Shown: positions 18,841 through 28,877, counted from the first letter of the stretch. The stretch is 64,000 nucleotides of DNA from Metabacillus litoralis (GCF_020524045.1 NZ_JAIVKL010000013.1:62001-126000), one strand, 5' to 3'. Notes: generated from the sequence alone by a model not told the origin. Numbers and translations are program-made.

Positions 18841-18984
18841 GGCTTTTTTCTGAATAATTTGTTGCGAATGAACCTAATTTCCTTTTCGTAACAATAGTGT
18901 TATCAAATAAAAGAGGACATTACATTTTATATCGTGCTGTTTTCTTCAATTAACAAAAAGCAGCAAAGTTTACGAAAGATTGCC
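18841..18984 (+). mobile_element. MITE-like element, copy 5
   Basis: 144 bp from GGCTTTTTTCTGAATAATTTGTTGC to GCAGCAAAGTTTACGAAAGATTGCC. It is more diverged than copy 3 and has no clear target duplication. Confidence 0.65.
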
Positions 18985-19076
18985 TTTAGTAAACACATCA
19001 CTCCTTGACATGATATTGGTGAGGAGATATATTATGTTTAATATTTTAAACGTTTGGAAATAAGGAGAGAAATGAC

Positions 19077-19382
19077 ATGACAGCAGAGGTAGCGATTGAA
19101 TCGTTCAGAGTTTGTATCCCGCTTTTTCAAGCGCTAGGTGATGTGTACCGCCAAGATATTATTATGCTTCTTGCAGAGAAGGAACGGTTAACAGTAAATG
19201 AGATTACGGATCACTCAACATTGTCTAGACCCGCAATTTCTCATCACTTGAAAATATTACGACAAGCGAATTTAGTGTCAATAGAACAAAAAGGTACACA
19301 ACGGATTTATTCTCTTTCTCTAGAACATTCTGTTGATCAGTTAAAAAAGTTAATACACGTTGTTGAAGAAAATTGCTTTTGA
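19077..19382 (+). CDS. ArsR/SmtB-family transcriptional regulator
   Basis: 101 residues, a single winged helix-turn-helix: PLFQALGDVYRQDIIMLL, VNEITDHSTLSRPAISHHLK and RQANLVSIEQKGTQRIY, which are the alpha1, recognition-helix and wing segments. The typical ELCVC metal motif is absent, so metal sensing by the usual site is unlikely. AAGGAGAG precedes the ATG. It lies 70 bases upstream of the aldehyde dehydrogenase gene on the same strand and may be co-transcribed with it and regulate it (inference). Confidence 0.9.
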   Translation: MTAEVAIESFRVCIPLFQALGDVYRQDIIMLLAEKERLTVNEITDHSTLSRPAISHHLKILRQANLVSIEQKGTQRIYSLSLEHSVDQLKKLIHVVEENCF

Positions 19383-19452
19383 TCGATTTTCTCTAAAATA
19401 TTGAAGTCATATCTACTTTTTAGTATTAATTTTAGTGGGAGGAGTTCTCCAT

Positions 19453-20847
19453 ATGGTCGAAATAAAAGAGCATTCGCTAAATTCAGTTGAAAAGCATGTA
19501 CACATGCAAAAACAATACTTTAAAACTGGAGCTACTAGATCGAAAGAATTTCGAGTGAAAATGTTGGAAACACTCGAGAAGCAAATTAAGAAGAATGAAG
19601 AGGAAATTTCTCGTGCTTTAAAGCTTGATTTAAATAAATCGGAGTCAGAAGCGTATGTAACGGAGATCGGTTTTTTATTAGAAGAAATTCGCTTTACGAT
19701 GAAACATATAAACAGATGGATGAAGCCTAAAAAAGTGAAAACAGCAATCACACATATTGGTTCAAAGAGCTATACAATTGCTGAGCCATATGGTGTATCA
19801 CTTATTATTGCTCCTTGGAATTATCCGTTTCAACTTCAATTAGCACCTTTAATTGGAGCGATTGCTGCTGGAAACACAGCTATTTTAAAGCCTTCAGAAT
19901 TAACGCCAAATACATCAAATATCCTTGCTTCTATTATAAGTGAAGTGTTTGACCCAGAGTATATAGCTGTTCTAGAAGGCGGAATTGATACGACAACTTA
20001 TTTGCTAGAACAACCCTTTGATTATATCTTTTTCACAGGAAGTGTACCTGTTGGGAAGATTGTCATGAAAGCTGCTGCAAAAAGATTGATTCCCATTACA
20101 TTAGAACTTGGTGGGAAGAGTCCTTGTATTATTGATGAAACAGCCAATGTGGAATTAGCTGTAAAACGGATTGCTTTTGGTAAACTCATCAATGCGGGTC
20201 AAACATGCATCGCACCAGATTATTTGTACGTTCATAAAAATGTGAAAGAAAAATTCTATATGGAATTTAAAAAAGTTATCGTTGAATTTTATGGTGAAAA
20301 TCCAATTGCGAATGAACATTTTGCGAAGATTGTAAATGAGCGACATTTTAACCGTTTAACGACCTATTTATCTCAAGGAGAAATTTTACATGGTGGCAGG
20401 ATGGATGAAACAAGCCATAAAATTGAGCCTACATTAATTGTTCCTAACAGTATGACGTCTGAAATAATGACTGAAGAAATTTTTGGTCCTATACTCCCCA
20501 TGATTGAATATGAGGAAATACAAGAAGTGATCGACTTTGTGACTAGTCGTCCAAAGCCTCTTGCTTTGTATCTTTTTACAAAAAGTGAGTCAATTGAAAA
20601 GCAAGTAACAGAAACAATCTCGTTTGGTGGCGGATGTATTAATGATACACTCATGCATATTGCCACACCATATTTACCATTTGGTGGAGTAGGTGAAAGT
20701 GGAATAGGAACATATCACGGTGAATCGAGCTTTCATGCTTTTTCACATAATAAAAGCATCTTAAAACAAACGAATCTCTTTGATTTTCGTTTTCGTTATC
20801 CTCATGCGGAAAATGGATTAGCTAAGTTAAAGAAACTAATGAAATAG
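19453..20847 (+). CDS. Class 3-type aldehyde dehydrogenase (YwdH-like)
   Basis: About 464 residues. It oxidises aldehydes to carboxylic acids with NAD(P). Diagnostic segments are the nucleotide-binding SLIIAPWNYPFQLQLAPL, the general-base Glu in ITLELGGKSPCII and the catalytic Cys in NAGQTCIAPDYLY. TEEIFGPILPMI and LPFGGVGESGIGTYHG follow near the C-terminus. The length and the C-terminal hydrophilic tail fit fatty-aldehyde-type enzymes. The frame opens six codons earlier at GTG 19435, but GGGAGGAG is spaced for the ATG at 19453. The ArsR-type gene lies directly upstream. Confidence 0.94.
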   Translation: MVEIKEHSLNSVEKHVHMQKQYFKTGATRSKEFRVKMLETLEKQIKKNEEEISRALKLDLNKSESEAYVTEIGFLLEEIRFTMKHINRWMKPKKVKTAITHIGSKSYTIAEPYGVSLIIAPWNYPFQLQLAPLIGAIAAGNTAILKPSELTPNTSNILASIISEVFDPEYIAVLEGGIDTTTYLLEQPFDYIFFTGSVPVGKIVMKAAAKRLIPITLELGGKSPCIIDETANVELAVKRIAFGKLINAGQTCIAPDYLYVHKNVKEKFYMEFKKVIVEFYGENPIANEHFAKIVNERHFNRLTTYLSQGEILHGGRMDETSHKIEPTLIVPNSMTSEIMTEEIFGPILPMIEYEEIQEVIDFVTSRPKPLALYLFTKSESIEKQVTETISFGGGCINDTLMHIATPYLPFGGVGESGIGTYHGESSFHAFSHNKSILKQTNLFDFRFRYPHAENGLAKLKKLMK

Positions 20848-21048
20848 TAACATGACCATTATCAAGTGTTTATCATGTGATTTTCTTTTAGATTTATGTC
20901 AAGGGACTCCAAAGTGGGCTGATAAAAGAAGGCTCCCGGACTTCCTAAGGTAATGCAATAGGGCTTTTTTTACTTTTTTCCTCTTGGAAGCCTACATAAA
21001 TAATCTACTAAGAGAAATCAAAGGAATAGAGATAGGATAGGAGTTTTT

Positions 21049-21591
21049 ATGCAAAAAATAGTCCCAGCGTTTTCCTCAATGAAACAATATGAACTTTTTC
21101 TAGAAAGTGATTATGAAATTGGTGTTTTTTTAGAAACTCATATTTCCCAGTTGGGGAATATTCATAAATTAGCAGAAAAACATCAAAAGAAAATTATTTA
21201 TCATGTTGACTTAATTCATGGATTGAAAAATGATGATTATGCAACAGAATATATTTGTCAGCAGTATAATCCTTATGGGTTGATCTCAACCAAGTCAACG
21301 GTCATTTTGAAAGCGAAGCAAAAGGGTGTTGTAGCTATTCAGAGGATGTTTTTAATCGATTCACATGCACTTGAACGAAGTTATCGTCTTGTTAATAAAA
21401 CAAAACCAGATTATATTGAAGTTCTACCTGGAGCCATGCCATGGATGATTGAAGAAGTAAAGGATCGGACAAAAACAAAGATCCTTGCAGGAGGTCTTAT
21501 CAGATCTGTTGCTGAAGTTGAAGCAGCCCTTGAAGCAGGTGCAGACGGAATCACGACTTCAAATAAAGAGATATGGAATTATTTTAAATAA
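21049..21591 (+). CDS. glpP: Glycerol-3-phosphate-responsive antiterminator GlpP
   Basis: 180 residues of a TIM-barrel-like RNA-binding protein. In Bacillus it binds glycerol-3-phosphate and the glpD leader RNA to allow read-through and stabilise the message. Family segments are GVFLETHISQLGNI, VDLIHGLKNDDYATEYI, YGLISTKSTVILKAK, IEVLPGAMPW and ILAGGLIRSVAEVEAALEAG. AGGATAGGAG precedes the ATG. It sits directly upstream of glpD, whose leader carries the expected terminator. The bases 20848-21048 hold a weak hairpin and otherwise nothing I can name. Confidence 0.93.
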   Translation: MQKIVPAFSSMKQYELFLESDYEIGVFLETHISQLGNIHKLAEKHQKKIIYHVDLIHGLKNDDYATEYICQQYNPYGLISTKSTVILKAKQKGVVAIQRMFLIDSHALERSYRLVNKTKPDYIEVLPGAMPWMIEEVKDRTKTKILAGGLIRSVAEVEAALEAGADGITTSNKEIWNYFK

Positions 21592-21734
21592 TGGTTTTGT
21601 GGAATAAATTAGAATGACCTCTTTGAGTGATGTTATTACAATTAATCTATTCAACAAGGAGTAAAAAGTCTACATTACTTGAAACTTATTGATAGCTAAG
21701 TAATTGGTTTTAAAATTCATTATAGTGGAATGGA

Positions 21735-21800
21735 GCTTCAGACAATTGACTCCCTCCCCGCGGAAAGCAATTGTCTAAAAGCGAAATGAAACGAACTAAT
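21735..21800. repeat. Fragment of dispersed repeats
   Basis: Short words shared with other repeats are present (CCGCGGAAAGC, reversed relative to the copy at 28620, and AAATGAAACGAACTAAT, like the ends of the ~370-bp family). CAATTG-centred inverted repeats surround it. It is a decayed fragment. Confidence 0.4.
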
Positions 21801-21833
21801 GATCACCCTAAAGTAGATATAATTATTTAATCA

Positions 21834-21861
21834 TTGAAATAACTGTCATGAATGTTATAAT
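21834..21861 (+). promoter_or_regulatory. Sigma-A promoter of glpD
   Basis: TTGAAA and TATAAT are separated by 16 bases and lie ~35 bases upstream of the leader terminator. Confidence 0.75.
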
Positions 21862-21895
21862 AAAGGTAAGTTAATAAACGCGGTAGGAGACATGG

Positions 21896-21952
21896 AGAGA
21901 CCATTCTACATTATAACAATTGTTATAATGCTAGTTTTGGTCTCTTTTTTTG
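21896..21952 (+). promoter_or_regulatory. glpD leader terminator (GlpP-dependent antitermination site)
   Basis: AGAGACC (21896-21902) pairs with GGTCTCT (21939-21945), followed by seven T. A perfect 20-bp palindrome, ATTATAACAATTGTTATAAT, lies inside (21910-21929), giving a long stacked stem. The position between promoter and glpD matches the GlpP-controlled terminator of B. subtilis. Confidence 0.85.
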
Positions 21953-22022
21953 TACGTTTTTATAGATATTGGTGTAAAACCTACAAATAGTTAAACAATA
22001 AAATACATTCGGAGGTTATCAC

Positions 22023-23687
22023 ATGGAGAATTTCTCTAGTATGAATAGATCAGAGCAGTTAAAAACAATGAGTGAAACAAAGTATGATTTATTAGTAATT
22101 GGCGGGGGAATTACAGGTGCTGGAATTGCATTAGATGCTGCTTTAAGAGGGATGAAGGTGGCTGTCGTTGATATGCAGGATTTCGCTGCAGGAACTTCAA
22201 GTCGATCAACAAAGCTCGTTCATGGTGGGTTGCGTTATTTAAAGCAATTTCAGGTAGCGATGGTTGCAGAGGTTGGTAAAGAACGCGAAATTGTTTATGA
22301 AAATGGCCCTCATGTGACAACACCAGAATGGATGTTACTTCCAATGCATAAAGGTGGAACATTTGGTAAATTTTCAACATCTATAGGTTTACGTGTTTAT
22401 GATTTTTTAGCAGGTGTGAAGAAATCAGAACGAAGAAAGATGCTTTCTGTTGAAGAAACATTAAAGAAAGAACCATTAGTAAAGAAACAAGGCTTAGCTG
22501 GTGGAGGATATTATGTAGAATATCGAACAGATGATGCAAGATTAACAATAGAAGTGATGAAAGCAGCAGTTGCAAATGGAGCAAATAGTATAAATTATAC
22601 AAAAGCTGTGGAATTAATTTATGATGATAAACAAGTAGTAGGATCAAAGGTGAAAGATGTTATCACACACAAAGAATACAACATTTCAGCGAACATTGTG
22701 ATCAATGCTGCTGGTCCATGGGTCGATAAAGTGCGTAATAAAGATTATTCTAAAAATAATAAAATGCTTCGTTTAACAAAAGGAGTACATTTAGTTATTG
22801 ATCAATCTGTTTTTCCACTTCGACAAGCAATATATTTTGATACACCAGATGGTCGAATGGTTTTTGCTGTTCCAAGAGAAGGAAAAGCTTATGTTGGAAC
22901 AACGGACACATTTTTTGACACAGATATCGCCAATCCAAAAATGCTCGCTGAAGATCGAGACTATATCCTTGAGGCGATTCGTTATATGTTTCCAGATGTG
23001 AATGTAACGGATAAAGATGTTGAATCAAGCTGGGCTGGAGTTCGTCCTCTAATCTATGAAGAAGGAAAAGATCCGTCAGAGATTTCAAGAAAAGATGAAA
23101 TTTGGGAAGGTGACAGCGGATTAATCACAATTGCTGGTGGAAAATTAACTGGATATCGTAAAATGGCTGAAAGTGTTGTAGATCTCGCATCTAAACGAAT
23201 CACAGAACAATATCCATCTGTATCATATAAATCATCAATCACAAAGTCTTATCCAATATCAGGTGGTCATGTAGATGGCTCGAAAGGCTTCACAACATTT
23301 GTCGCAAAAAAACAACAAGAAGCTGTTCAATATGGTTTTACCAAAGAACAAGGTCGAGATTTAGCTAAAATGTATGGATCTAATGTTGATACATTATTTC
23401 AATATGGAAAACAATATGATGAGCTTCAAGTTAATTTATCAAGAGATGTTTATGCAAAGCTTATGTATTCAATTGAACATGAAATGGTCACAATGCCAGT
23501 AGATTTCTTTGTAAGACGTACAGGTGCACTTTTCTTTAATATTGCTTGGGTAAACACCTGGAAAGACGAAGTTATTAGCTTTATGGAAAAGAAATTAGCT
23601 TGGACATCTGAACAAACAGAGGAATATCGAGTACAATTGGAGAAAGAGCTAAAAGATGCAGTGATACCAACTGATTTACATTCTTAA
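22023..23687 (+). CDS. glpD: Aerobic glycerol-3-phosphate dehydrogenase
   Basis: 554 residues. This FAD enzyme oxidises glycerol-3-phosphate to dihydroxyacetone phosphate at the membrane and passes electrons to menaquinone. The dinucleotide motif [20 protein letters not shown] lies near residue 25. [41 protein letters not shown] and the [18 protein letters not shown] block are all typical. The C-terminal domain (~410-554) matches the DAO C-terminal region. GGAGG precedes the ATG. Expression is probably controlled by GlpP at the leader terminator. Confidence 0.97.
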   Translation: MENFSSMNRSEQLKTMSETKYDLLVIGGGITGAGIALDAALRGMKVAVVDMQDFAAGTSSRSTKLVHGGLRYLKQFQVAMVAEVGKEREIVYENGPHVTTPEWMLLPMHKGGTFGKFSTSIGLRVYDFLAGVKKSERRKMLSVEETLKKEPLVKKQGLAGGGYYVEYRTDDARLTIEVMKAAVANGANSINYTKAVELIYDDKQVVGSKVKDVITHKEYNISANIVINAAGPWVDKVRNKDYSKNNKMLRLTKGVHLVIDQSVFPLRQAIYFDTPDGRMVFAVPREGKAYVGTTDTFFDTDIANPKMLAEDRDYILEAIRYMFPDVNVTDKDVESSWAGVRPLIYEEGKDPSEISRKDEIWEGDSGLITIAGGKLTGYRKMAESVVDLASKRITEQYPSVSYKSSITKSYPISGGHVDGSKGFTTFVAKKQQEAVQYGFTKEQGRDLAKMYGSNVDTLFQYGKQYDELQVNLSRDVYAKLMYSIEHEMVTMPVDFFVRRTGALFFNIAWVNTWKDEVISFMEKKLAWTSEQTEEYRVQLEKELKDAVIPTDLHS

Positions 23688-23790
23688 ATCAAGTGATAGT
23701 TATCCACTCTGTTGATCAGATAACCTATATAACAACTTGATTTCTATTAATAGCTGCACAGAGTTTAAAGTTTATACGATTGATAAAGCT

Positions 23791-23818
23791 AAGGAGTTAG
23801 GCATATGTCTAACTCCTT
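23791..23818. terminator. Hairpin between glpD and the lipase gene
   Basis: AAGGAGTTAG and CTAACTCCTT bracket the self-complementary GCATATGT. It is a strong stem but only a short T stretch follows, so it may attenuate or stabilise rather than terminate. Confidence 0.5.
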
Positions 23819-23836
23819 TCACAAAGGGGAATAATC

Positions 23837-24769
23837 ATGAAAGCAAATAGTTGGTTAAAGATGTCAGATGGGCAAGAAGTTTTTATTAGTAAATGGTCAG
23901 ATGAATCCATACAACCAAGAGCCGTTTTACAACTTTCACATGGCATGGCAGAACATATTGGTCGTTATGAGGAATTTGCAAACTTTCTAGTTGAACATAA
24001 AGTATTTGTCGTAGGAAATGATCATCGTGGTCATGGAGAAACTGGAAAGAAAATTGGAGACTATGGTTTTTTCGCTGAAGAAAGTGGGTTTGAAAGGGCT
24101 GTTGAAGATCTAAAAGAGATAAATACTGAAATTCATAAAAAATATCCAACTACACCTGTTTTTATCATGGGACATAGTATGGGTTCCTTTTTGGTACGAC
24201 GTTTTTTACAGCGCTTTCATAATGATGTTGATGCTGTCATTTTATCAGGAACTGGTGGAAACCCTGGATTTATGGGAAAAATAGCAAAAGTCATATCGAA
24301 ATCACAAATCCGTAAACTTGGTCAAAAATCAGAGAGTCAATTAATGAATAAACTGGTTTTTGGTCGTTATAACAAACATATTGCTAATGTGAAAACAAGT
24401 TATGATTGGTTAACAAGAGATCCTCAAAAAATTCAATATTACATGGATGATCCTTATTGTGGTTTTATTCCAACAACAAGATTTTTTTATGATTTGATGG
24501 ATGGACTAGAATTGATTCACAAAACCGAAGAAGTAAGAAAGATAAACAAAGATCTACCTTTCTTGCTTTTCAGTGGTGATCAAGATCCGGTAGGGAACTA
24601 TACAAAAGGTGTAGTAGGCGTTATTGAGCAGTATAAAAGAAATGGAATCAAAAACATAGAGTACAAGTTTTATAAAGAAGGTCGTCATGAAATGTTAAAT
24701 GAATTGAATCGCCAAGAGGTATATACAGATATTATTCAGTGGATTGAAACACAATTGAAAATCGTTTAA
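23837..24769 (+). CDS. Monoacylglycerol lipase/lysophospholipase-like alpha/beta hydrolase
   Basis: 310 residues, a Hydrolase_4 (MGLL-type) enzyme. The oxyanion segment LQLSHGMAEHIGRYEEFANF and NDHRGHGETG loop are followed by the nucleophile Ser114 in FIMGHSMGSF. Asp250 (LFSGDQDPVG) and His284 (KEGRHEML) complete the triad. B. subtilis relatives (YtpA type) hydrolyse lysophospholipids or monoglycerides. There is no signal peptide. It is followed by alkC after 38 bases, possibly in one transcript. The proximity to glpP-glpD fits lipid-glycerol metabolism, but that link is inference. Confidence 0.88.
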   Translation: MKANSWLKMSDGQEVFISKWSDESIQPRAVLQLSHGMAEHIGRYEEFANFLVEHKVFVVGNDHRGHGETGKKIGDYGFFAEESGFERAVEDLKEINTEIHKKYPTTPVFIMGHSMGSFLVRRFLQRFHNDVDAVILSGTGGNPGFMGKIAKVISKSQIRKLGQKSESQLMNKLVFGRYNKHIANVKTSYDWLTRDPQKIQYYMDDPYCGFIPTTRFFYDLMDGLELIHKTEEVRKINKDLPFLLFSGDQDPVGNYTKGVVGVIEQYKRNGIKNIEYKFYKEGRHEMLNELNRQEVYTDIIQWIETQLKIV

Positions 24770-24807
24770 TGTAAAGAAATGACTATTGTGTTAGTAAAGG
24801 AGAAAAT

Positions 24808-25893
24808 ATGGCCGAAGAATTAAGAAATATATTTAGTGAACAGTTTATTATTTCGCTTTCTTCATATTTGGAAGAAGAGTATCCTGCTTTTAATTCAGCA
24901 TTGTTTCAGTCACGTATATATCATGATCATTGGAATGACCTTTCGTTGAAAATGCGAGTGCGTCATATTACTAGTTGTTTACATGAAACATTACCAAAGC
25001 AGTATGACGAAGCAATTGCTATTTTAAAAGCTGTTGCACCAAGAGTTCGAGAAAGCTTAGCTGGAATTATTTTTCCTGATTATGTAGAAGTATATGGACT
25101 AGATGATTGGGAGATCTCGATGGATGCACTTGAATTTTTCACCAAATACTCAACATCTGAATTTGCTGTTCGACCATTTTTTATAAGTAATCCACATAAG
25201 ATGACCCAGCAATTTCTAAAATGGAGTAAAGACAGTAATGAACATGTGCGTAGGTTAGCAAGTGAAGGATCTCGACCAAGGTTACCATGGGGAATGGCCC
25301 TTGTTAGTCTGAAACAAGATCCTTCACCAACCTTACCTATTTTAGAGAATTTAAAGAAAGATACATCATTATATGTAAGGAAAAGTGTAGCTAATCATTT
25401 GAATGATATTTCTAAAGATCATCCTGGAATTGTGATTGAATTGGCAGAAAAGTGGATTGGTAAGAGTGAAATAACAAATTGGATAATAAAAAAGGGATTA
25501 CGAACATTATTGAAAAAAGGAAATGAACAAGCTCTTGAATTAGTTGGGATAAAGAGAAATAGCAATATAGATGTACTTCATTTAACAGTAGTAAACTCTG
25601 TTAAAATTGGAGATACTCTTTCATATTCCTTTGAACTTCACTCAAGAGATCAACAAGAACAAAAAATTCGGATTGAATACTCTATCGATTATGTAAAAGC
25701 GAACGGAAAGCTGTCTCCAAAGCAATTTAAGATATCAGAGAATACCATCTCACCTAATGAGCTTAAGATTTATCAGCGGAATCATTCTTTTAAAGAGTTA
25801 TCAACACGAAAGCATTACCCAGGAATGCATGTGATTTCAGTGATCATCAATGGAGAAGTAAAAGCAAGCGCGGAATTTTCAGTAACACATTAG
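24808..25893 (+). CDS. alkC: AlkC-type DNA alkylation repair glycosylase
   Basis: 361 residues. The N-terminal ~260 residues form HEAT-like helical repeats with the AlkC hallmark RRLASEGSRPRLPWG, which lines the DNA-binding groove. The C-terminal ~100 residues (HLTVVNSVKIGDTLSYSFEL onward) form an Ig-like beta domain known from AlkC but not AlkD. AlkC removes small lesions such as 3-methyladenine without a nucleotide-flipping pocket. AAAGGAG precedes the ATG. It lies 38 bases after the lipase gene and has a strong terminator. Confidence 0.92.
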   Translation: MAEELRNIFSEQFIISLSSYLEEEYPAFNSALFQSRIYHDHWNDLSLKMRVRHITSCLHETLPKQYDEAIAILKAVAPRVRESLAGIIFPDYVEVYGLDDWEISMDALEFFTKYSTSEFAVRPFFISNPHKMTQQFLKWSKDSNEHVRRLASEGSRPRLPWGMALVSLKQDPSPTLPILENLKKDTSLYVRKSVANHLNDISKDHPGIVIELAEKWIGKSEITNWIIKKGLRTLLKKGNEQALELVGIKRNSNIDVLHLTVVNSVKIGDTLSYSFELHSRDQQEQKIRIEYSIDYVKANGKLSPKQFKISENTISPNELKIYQRNHSFKELSTRKHYPGMHVISVIINGEVKASAEFSVTH

Positions 25894-25896
25894 AGG

Positions 25897-25935
25897 TCAG
25901 CGATGGACTATAAATAGAACATCGCTGATTTTTTT
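25897..25935 (+). terminator. Terminator of alkC
   Basis: TCAGCGATG and CATCGCTGA form a 9-bp stem, followed by seven T. Confidence 0.85.
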
Positions 25936-26089
25936 CTAAAGGTGAAAAGGGTAGTGTTTATACATAGTTTTGATCATTTTAGCTTAAATTTTACTAATTC
26001 TTAATGTTGAGTAATTCTCTACTTCAACTTTTAAATCCCTCGAAATTTTCCTCTTTAAACGAAATGAAATCTTTTGATAGAAAGCTAGC

Positions 26090-26140
26090 AAAAGCTAACG
26101 TTAATACCTCATTTAGGGTATAAAGTTAGCTTTTTTAAGT
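26090..26140 (+). terminator. Second, isolated terminator upstream of the mannan region
   Basis: AAAAGCTAAC pairs with GTTAGCTTTTTT and TACC with GGTA inside. It lies 150 bases after the alkC terminator with no gene between them. It is either a back-up terminator or the end of an unseen short transcript. Confidence 0.65.
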
Positions 26141-26167
26141 TAGTGATTATTTTTAAATATGAAATTT

Positions 26168-26182
26168 ATGAAAACGCTTTAA
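26168..26182 (+). promoter_or_regulatory. Probable cre site (CcpA)
   Basis: ATGAAAACGCTTTAA fits the cre consensus WTGNAANCGNWNNCW with one mismatch and lies just upstream of the -35 box of the epimerase promoter. It implies carbon catabolite control. Confidence 0.6.
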
Positions 26183-26188
26183 AGTAGA

Positions 26189-26217
26189 TTGACAAAATGT
26201 TAACAAGCAAGTAACAT
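26189..26217 (+). promoter_or_regulatory. Sigma-A promoter of the epimerase-phosphorylase operon
   Basis: TTGACA and TAACAT are separated by 17 bases. A LacI-type operator begins six bases downstream. Confidence 0.7.
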
Positions 26218-26222
26218 GATAA

Positions 26223-26242
26223 TTAAGTTATCGGTAAACTAA
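26223..26242. promoter_or_regulatory. LacI-type operator, site 1
   Basis: TTAAGTTATCGGTAAACTAA covers the expected transcription start. It matches the near-palindrome at 31301-31320 when that is read in reverse (TTAAGTTAACGGTAACCTAA) at 18 of 20 positions. It probably binds one of the two LacI-family regulators in the cluster. Confidence 0.65.
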
Positions 26243-26262
26243 AGTTTGGGGGTTTATAGGTT

Positions 26263-27435
26263 TTGGATAAACTTAATAAAGAGATTAAAAATCACTTAAC
26301 TGATCATATCTTGCCATTTTGGATAAATCTTAGAGATGACGAAAATGGTGGTTTTTACGGAAAAGTAAATTATGACTTAACAATTGATAAAAAAGCTGAA
26401 AAGGGTGGTATAGCAGCTTCTCGGTTTTTATGGTCTTTTTCAGCCGCTTACCGTATGACAAAAAATGAAGAGTATCTTCAATATGCGCACCACCTTTATA
26501 AGTTCTTAATTGATAAAGTTTTTGATCATGAACATCAAGGGTTATTTTGGTTAGTTGATTACCAAGGAAATCCAATAGAAGATCAAAAGCATGTTTACAC
26601 ACAATCATTTGGAGTTTATGCATTAAGTGAGTATTATCGTGCAACTAACAATGAAGAAGCACTACAATATGCAACTGAACTTTTTAACTTAATAGAAACC
26701 AAAGGATTTGATTCAGTAAATAATGCCTATAAAGAAGAATTTGGTCGTGAGTGGAATGAGCTTCCAAATGAAAAATTAAGTGAAAACGGGATTATTGCGG
26801 ATGTGACAACAAACACACATCTTCATGTCCTTGAAGCCTATACAAACCTTTATAAAGCATCTCCTACTGATGAAGTGAAGAAGCGTTTAATAAATTTAAT
26901 TGAGATTTTCTACGAGAAAATCTATGACAAAGAAACGAAATATTTAAATGTGTTTTTCGATAAAAATTGGAATTCGTTGATGCCACTGAAATCATATGGT
27001 CATGATATTGAAGCAAGCTGGCTCATTGATGATGCATTAAAAGCTTTAGGGTTAGAAGAAGAAAAATACATTTCAATGGTCATTGATATTGCGTATAACA
27101 TTGCTGAAACAGCTGTTGTTGAAGATGGTTCATTAGTCAATGAACAGCATGATGATAAGATTGATTTCACACGAGTTTGGTGGGTTCAAGCAGAGGCGAT
27201 GGTTGGTTTCCAAAACGCGTATGAGAGAACAAAAGATGAAAAGTTCTTAAAATTAATTGATGGTTTATGGGAATACACAAAAAATAACTTAGTTGATCCT
27301 CGTGAAGGTGGAGAGTGGTTTTGGTCTATAGAACCAGATGGCAAGCCAACAGAAAGAGCTGTTGGAGAACCGTGGAAAACACCTTACCATAATTCAAGGT
27401 TTTGCTTAGAAATGATTGAAAGGAATGAAGGATAA
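26263..27435 (+). CDS. Cellobiose 2-epimerase (AGE superfamily)
   Basis: 390 residues of an (alpha/alpha)6 barrel. It epimerises the reducing sugar of beta-1,4 disaccharides; in mannan pathways it turns mannobiose into mannosyl-glucose. Expected catalytic and binding histidines are present: His186/His188 ([12 protein letters not shown]), His247 ([14 protein letters not shown]) and His376 ([13 protein letters not shown]). [13 protein letters not shown] is also typical of this group rather than of N-acylglucosamine epimerase. There is no signal peptide. The start is TTG with GGGGG ten bases ahead. The next gene overlaps by one base and encodes the matching phosphorylase, which strongly supports the assignment. 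Confidence 0.92.
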   Translation: MDKLNKEIKNHLTDHILPFWINLRDDENGGFYGKVNYDLTIDKKAEKGGIAASRFLWSFSAAYRMTKNEEYLQYAHHLYKFLIDKVFDHEHQGLFWLVDYQGNPIEDQKHVYTQSFGVYALSEYYRATNNEEALQYATELFNLIETKGFDSVNNAYKEEFGREWNELPNEKLSENGIIADVTTNTHLHVLEAYTNLYKASPTDEVKKRLINLIEIFYEKIYDKETKYLNVFFDKNWNSLMPLKSYGHDIEASWLIDDALKALGLEEEKYISMVIDIAYNIAETAVVEDGSLVNEQHDDKIDFTRVWWVQAEAMVGFQNAYERTKDEKFLKLIDGLWEYTKNNLVDPREGGEWFWSIEPDGKPTERAVGEPWKTPYHNSRFCLEMIERNEG

Positions 27436-28610
27436 TGATACACGAAAAATATTTTGAGTTAGTTGAAAAACAAAATGAGTTATTAAATAAAAAAAATGAG
27501 AAAAAGGTAGACTTCTATAATGGAGTTTATGATCGTTATGAAAATCCAGTGATTACTCGTCATCATGTACCTGTTCATTGGCGTTTTGATTTAAATAAAG
27601 AAACAAACCCGCATTTCATGGAGAGATTAGGGATTAATGCGGCATTTAATCCGGGAGCAATTTACCTAAATAATAAATATTATCTTGTCGTTCGTACAGA
27701 AGGATTAGATCGTAAATCATTTTTTGCCATAGCAGAAAGTGATAATGGAATTGATCAATTTCGCTTTATTGATACACCTTTAACATGGGATGATATAGAT
27801 GAACACGAAACAAATATCTATGATATGCGTTTAGTTCAACATGAAGATGGTTGGATTTACGGAATTTATTGTTCTGAAAGTAAAGATCCGAATGCACCAG
27901 AATTTGATACATCAAGTGCAATTGCACAAGCTGGCTTGGTTCGAACAAAGGATTTGAAGAAATGGGATCGACTTCCTAATATTCAAACACCATCTCCACA
28001 GCAACGTAATGTTGTTTTACACCCTGAATTTGTTGATGGAAAATATGCATTTTACACTCGTCCTCAAGATGGATTTATTTCAACAGGTTCTGGCGGTGGA
28101 ATCGCTTTTGCTCTATGTGATGATATTCTAAATCCTGTAGTAGATGAAGAAAAAGTCATGCATGGTAAACGTTATCACACTGTTTATGAAGTGAAAAATG
28201 GTCAAGGTCCAGCGCCAATTAAAACAGAAAAAGGTTGGATTCATATTGCACATGGTGTAAGAAATACAGCAGCTGGGTTACGTTATGTCCTTTACACTCT
28301 TGCAACAAGCTTAGAAGATCCAGCAAAAGTCATTGCCCTTCCTGGTGGACATTTTATTGCGCCATATGATGAGGAGCGAATTGGTGATGTATCGAATGTT
28401 ATTTTTAGCAATGGTGCTATAGTTAATGAAAACAACGAAGTATTCATTTATTATGCTTCAAGTGATACACGTATTCACGTTGCAACAACAACGATTGAAA
28501 AACTTGTAGATTATACATTTAATACACCAGAAGATCCGTTTCGTTCATTGGACTGTGCTGCACAACGCAAAGATCTTATTGAACGTAATTTAGAGTTATT
28601 AAAAAAATAG
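27435..28610 (+). CDS. 4-O-beta-mannosyl-glucose phosphorylase, GH130
   Basis: 391 residues of a five-bladed beta-propeller of GH130, subgroup 1 type. It splits mannosyl-glucose with phosphate into mannose-1-phosphate and glucose. The proposed catalytic Asp130 lies in NIYDMRLV, matching Asp131 of Bacteroides fragilis MGP. Other family segments are [42 protein letters not shown] and [19 protein letters not shown]. Its ATG overlaps the epimerase stop, so translation is coupled. Epimerase plus MGP is the known mannan catabolic pair; a longer-chain mannooligosaccharide phosphorylase (GH130_2) is less likely from the motifs. Confidence 0.93.
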   Translation: MIHEKYFELVEKQNELLNKKNEKKVDFYNGVYDRYENPVITRHHVPVHWRFDLNKETNPHFMERLGINAAFNPGAIYLNNKYYLVVRTEGLDRKSFFAIAESDNGIDQFRFIDTPLTWDDIDEHETNIYDMRLVQHEDGWIYGIYCSESKDPNAPEFDTSSAIAQAGLVRTKDLKKWDRLPNIQTPSPQQRNVVLHPEFVDGKYAFYTRPQDGFISTGSGGGIAFALCDDILNPVVDEEKVMHGKRYHTVYEVKNGQGPAPIKTEKGWIHIAHGVRNTAAGLRYVLYTLATSLEDPAKVIALPGGHFIAPYDEERIGDVSNVIFSNGAIVNENNEVFIYYASSDTRIHVATTTIEKLVDYTFNTPEDPFRSLDCAAQRKDLIERNLELLKK

Positions 28611-28619
28611 GCTCAGTTA

Positions 28620-28755
28620 AACTTTGTTGTTGATTTCCGTTTCAGGCATTCGCTTTCCGCGGGGCGGGCGGTGAGCCTCCTCGACGCATAGCGTCTGTGG
28701 GGTCTCACCTGTCCCGCTACTCCCGCTAGAGTCTCATGCCTTTCCCTTCAATCAA
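28620..28755. repeat. Palindromic GC-rich dispersed repeat, copy 2
   Basis: The ends are imperfect inverted copies (TTTGTTGTTGATTTCCG and CAATCAACAAAG, AGGCAT and ATGCCT). The inner part (CGCTTTCCGCGGGGCGGG, AGCCTCCTCG, TGTGGGGTCTCACC, CCCGCTAGAGTCT) matches 5014-5249. It separates the phosphorylase gene from the LacI gene and may act as a terminator. Confidence 0.7.
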
Positions 28756-28877
28756 CAAAGTGCTAATAATCAACATCAAGCTTTAACATAGCCAAAGAAT
28801 ATAACAAATAAACGACTTTCTTTAAATATGACCAATAGGGAGTTCCTTGCACATGGGGTTGGTTCGGAGGAAAACGA

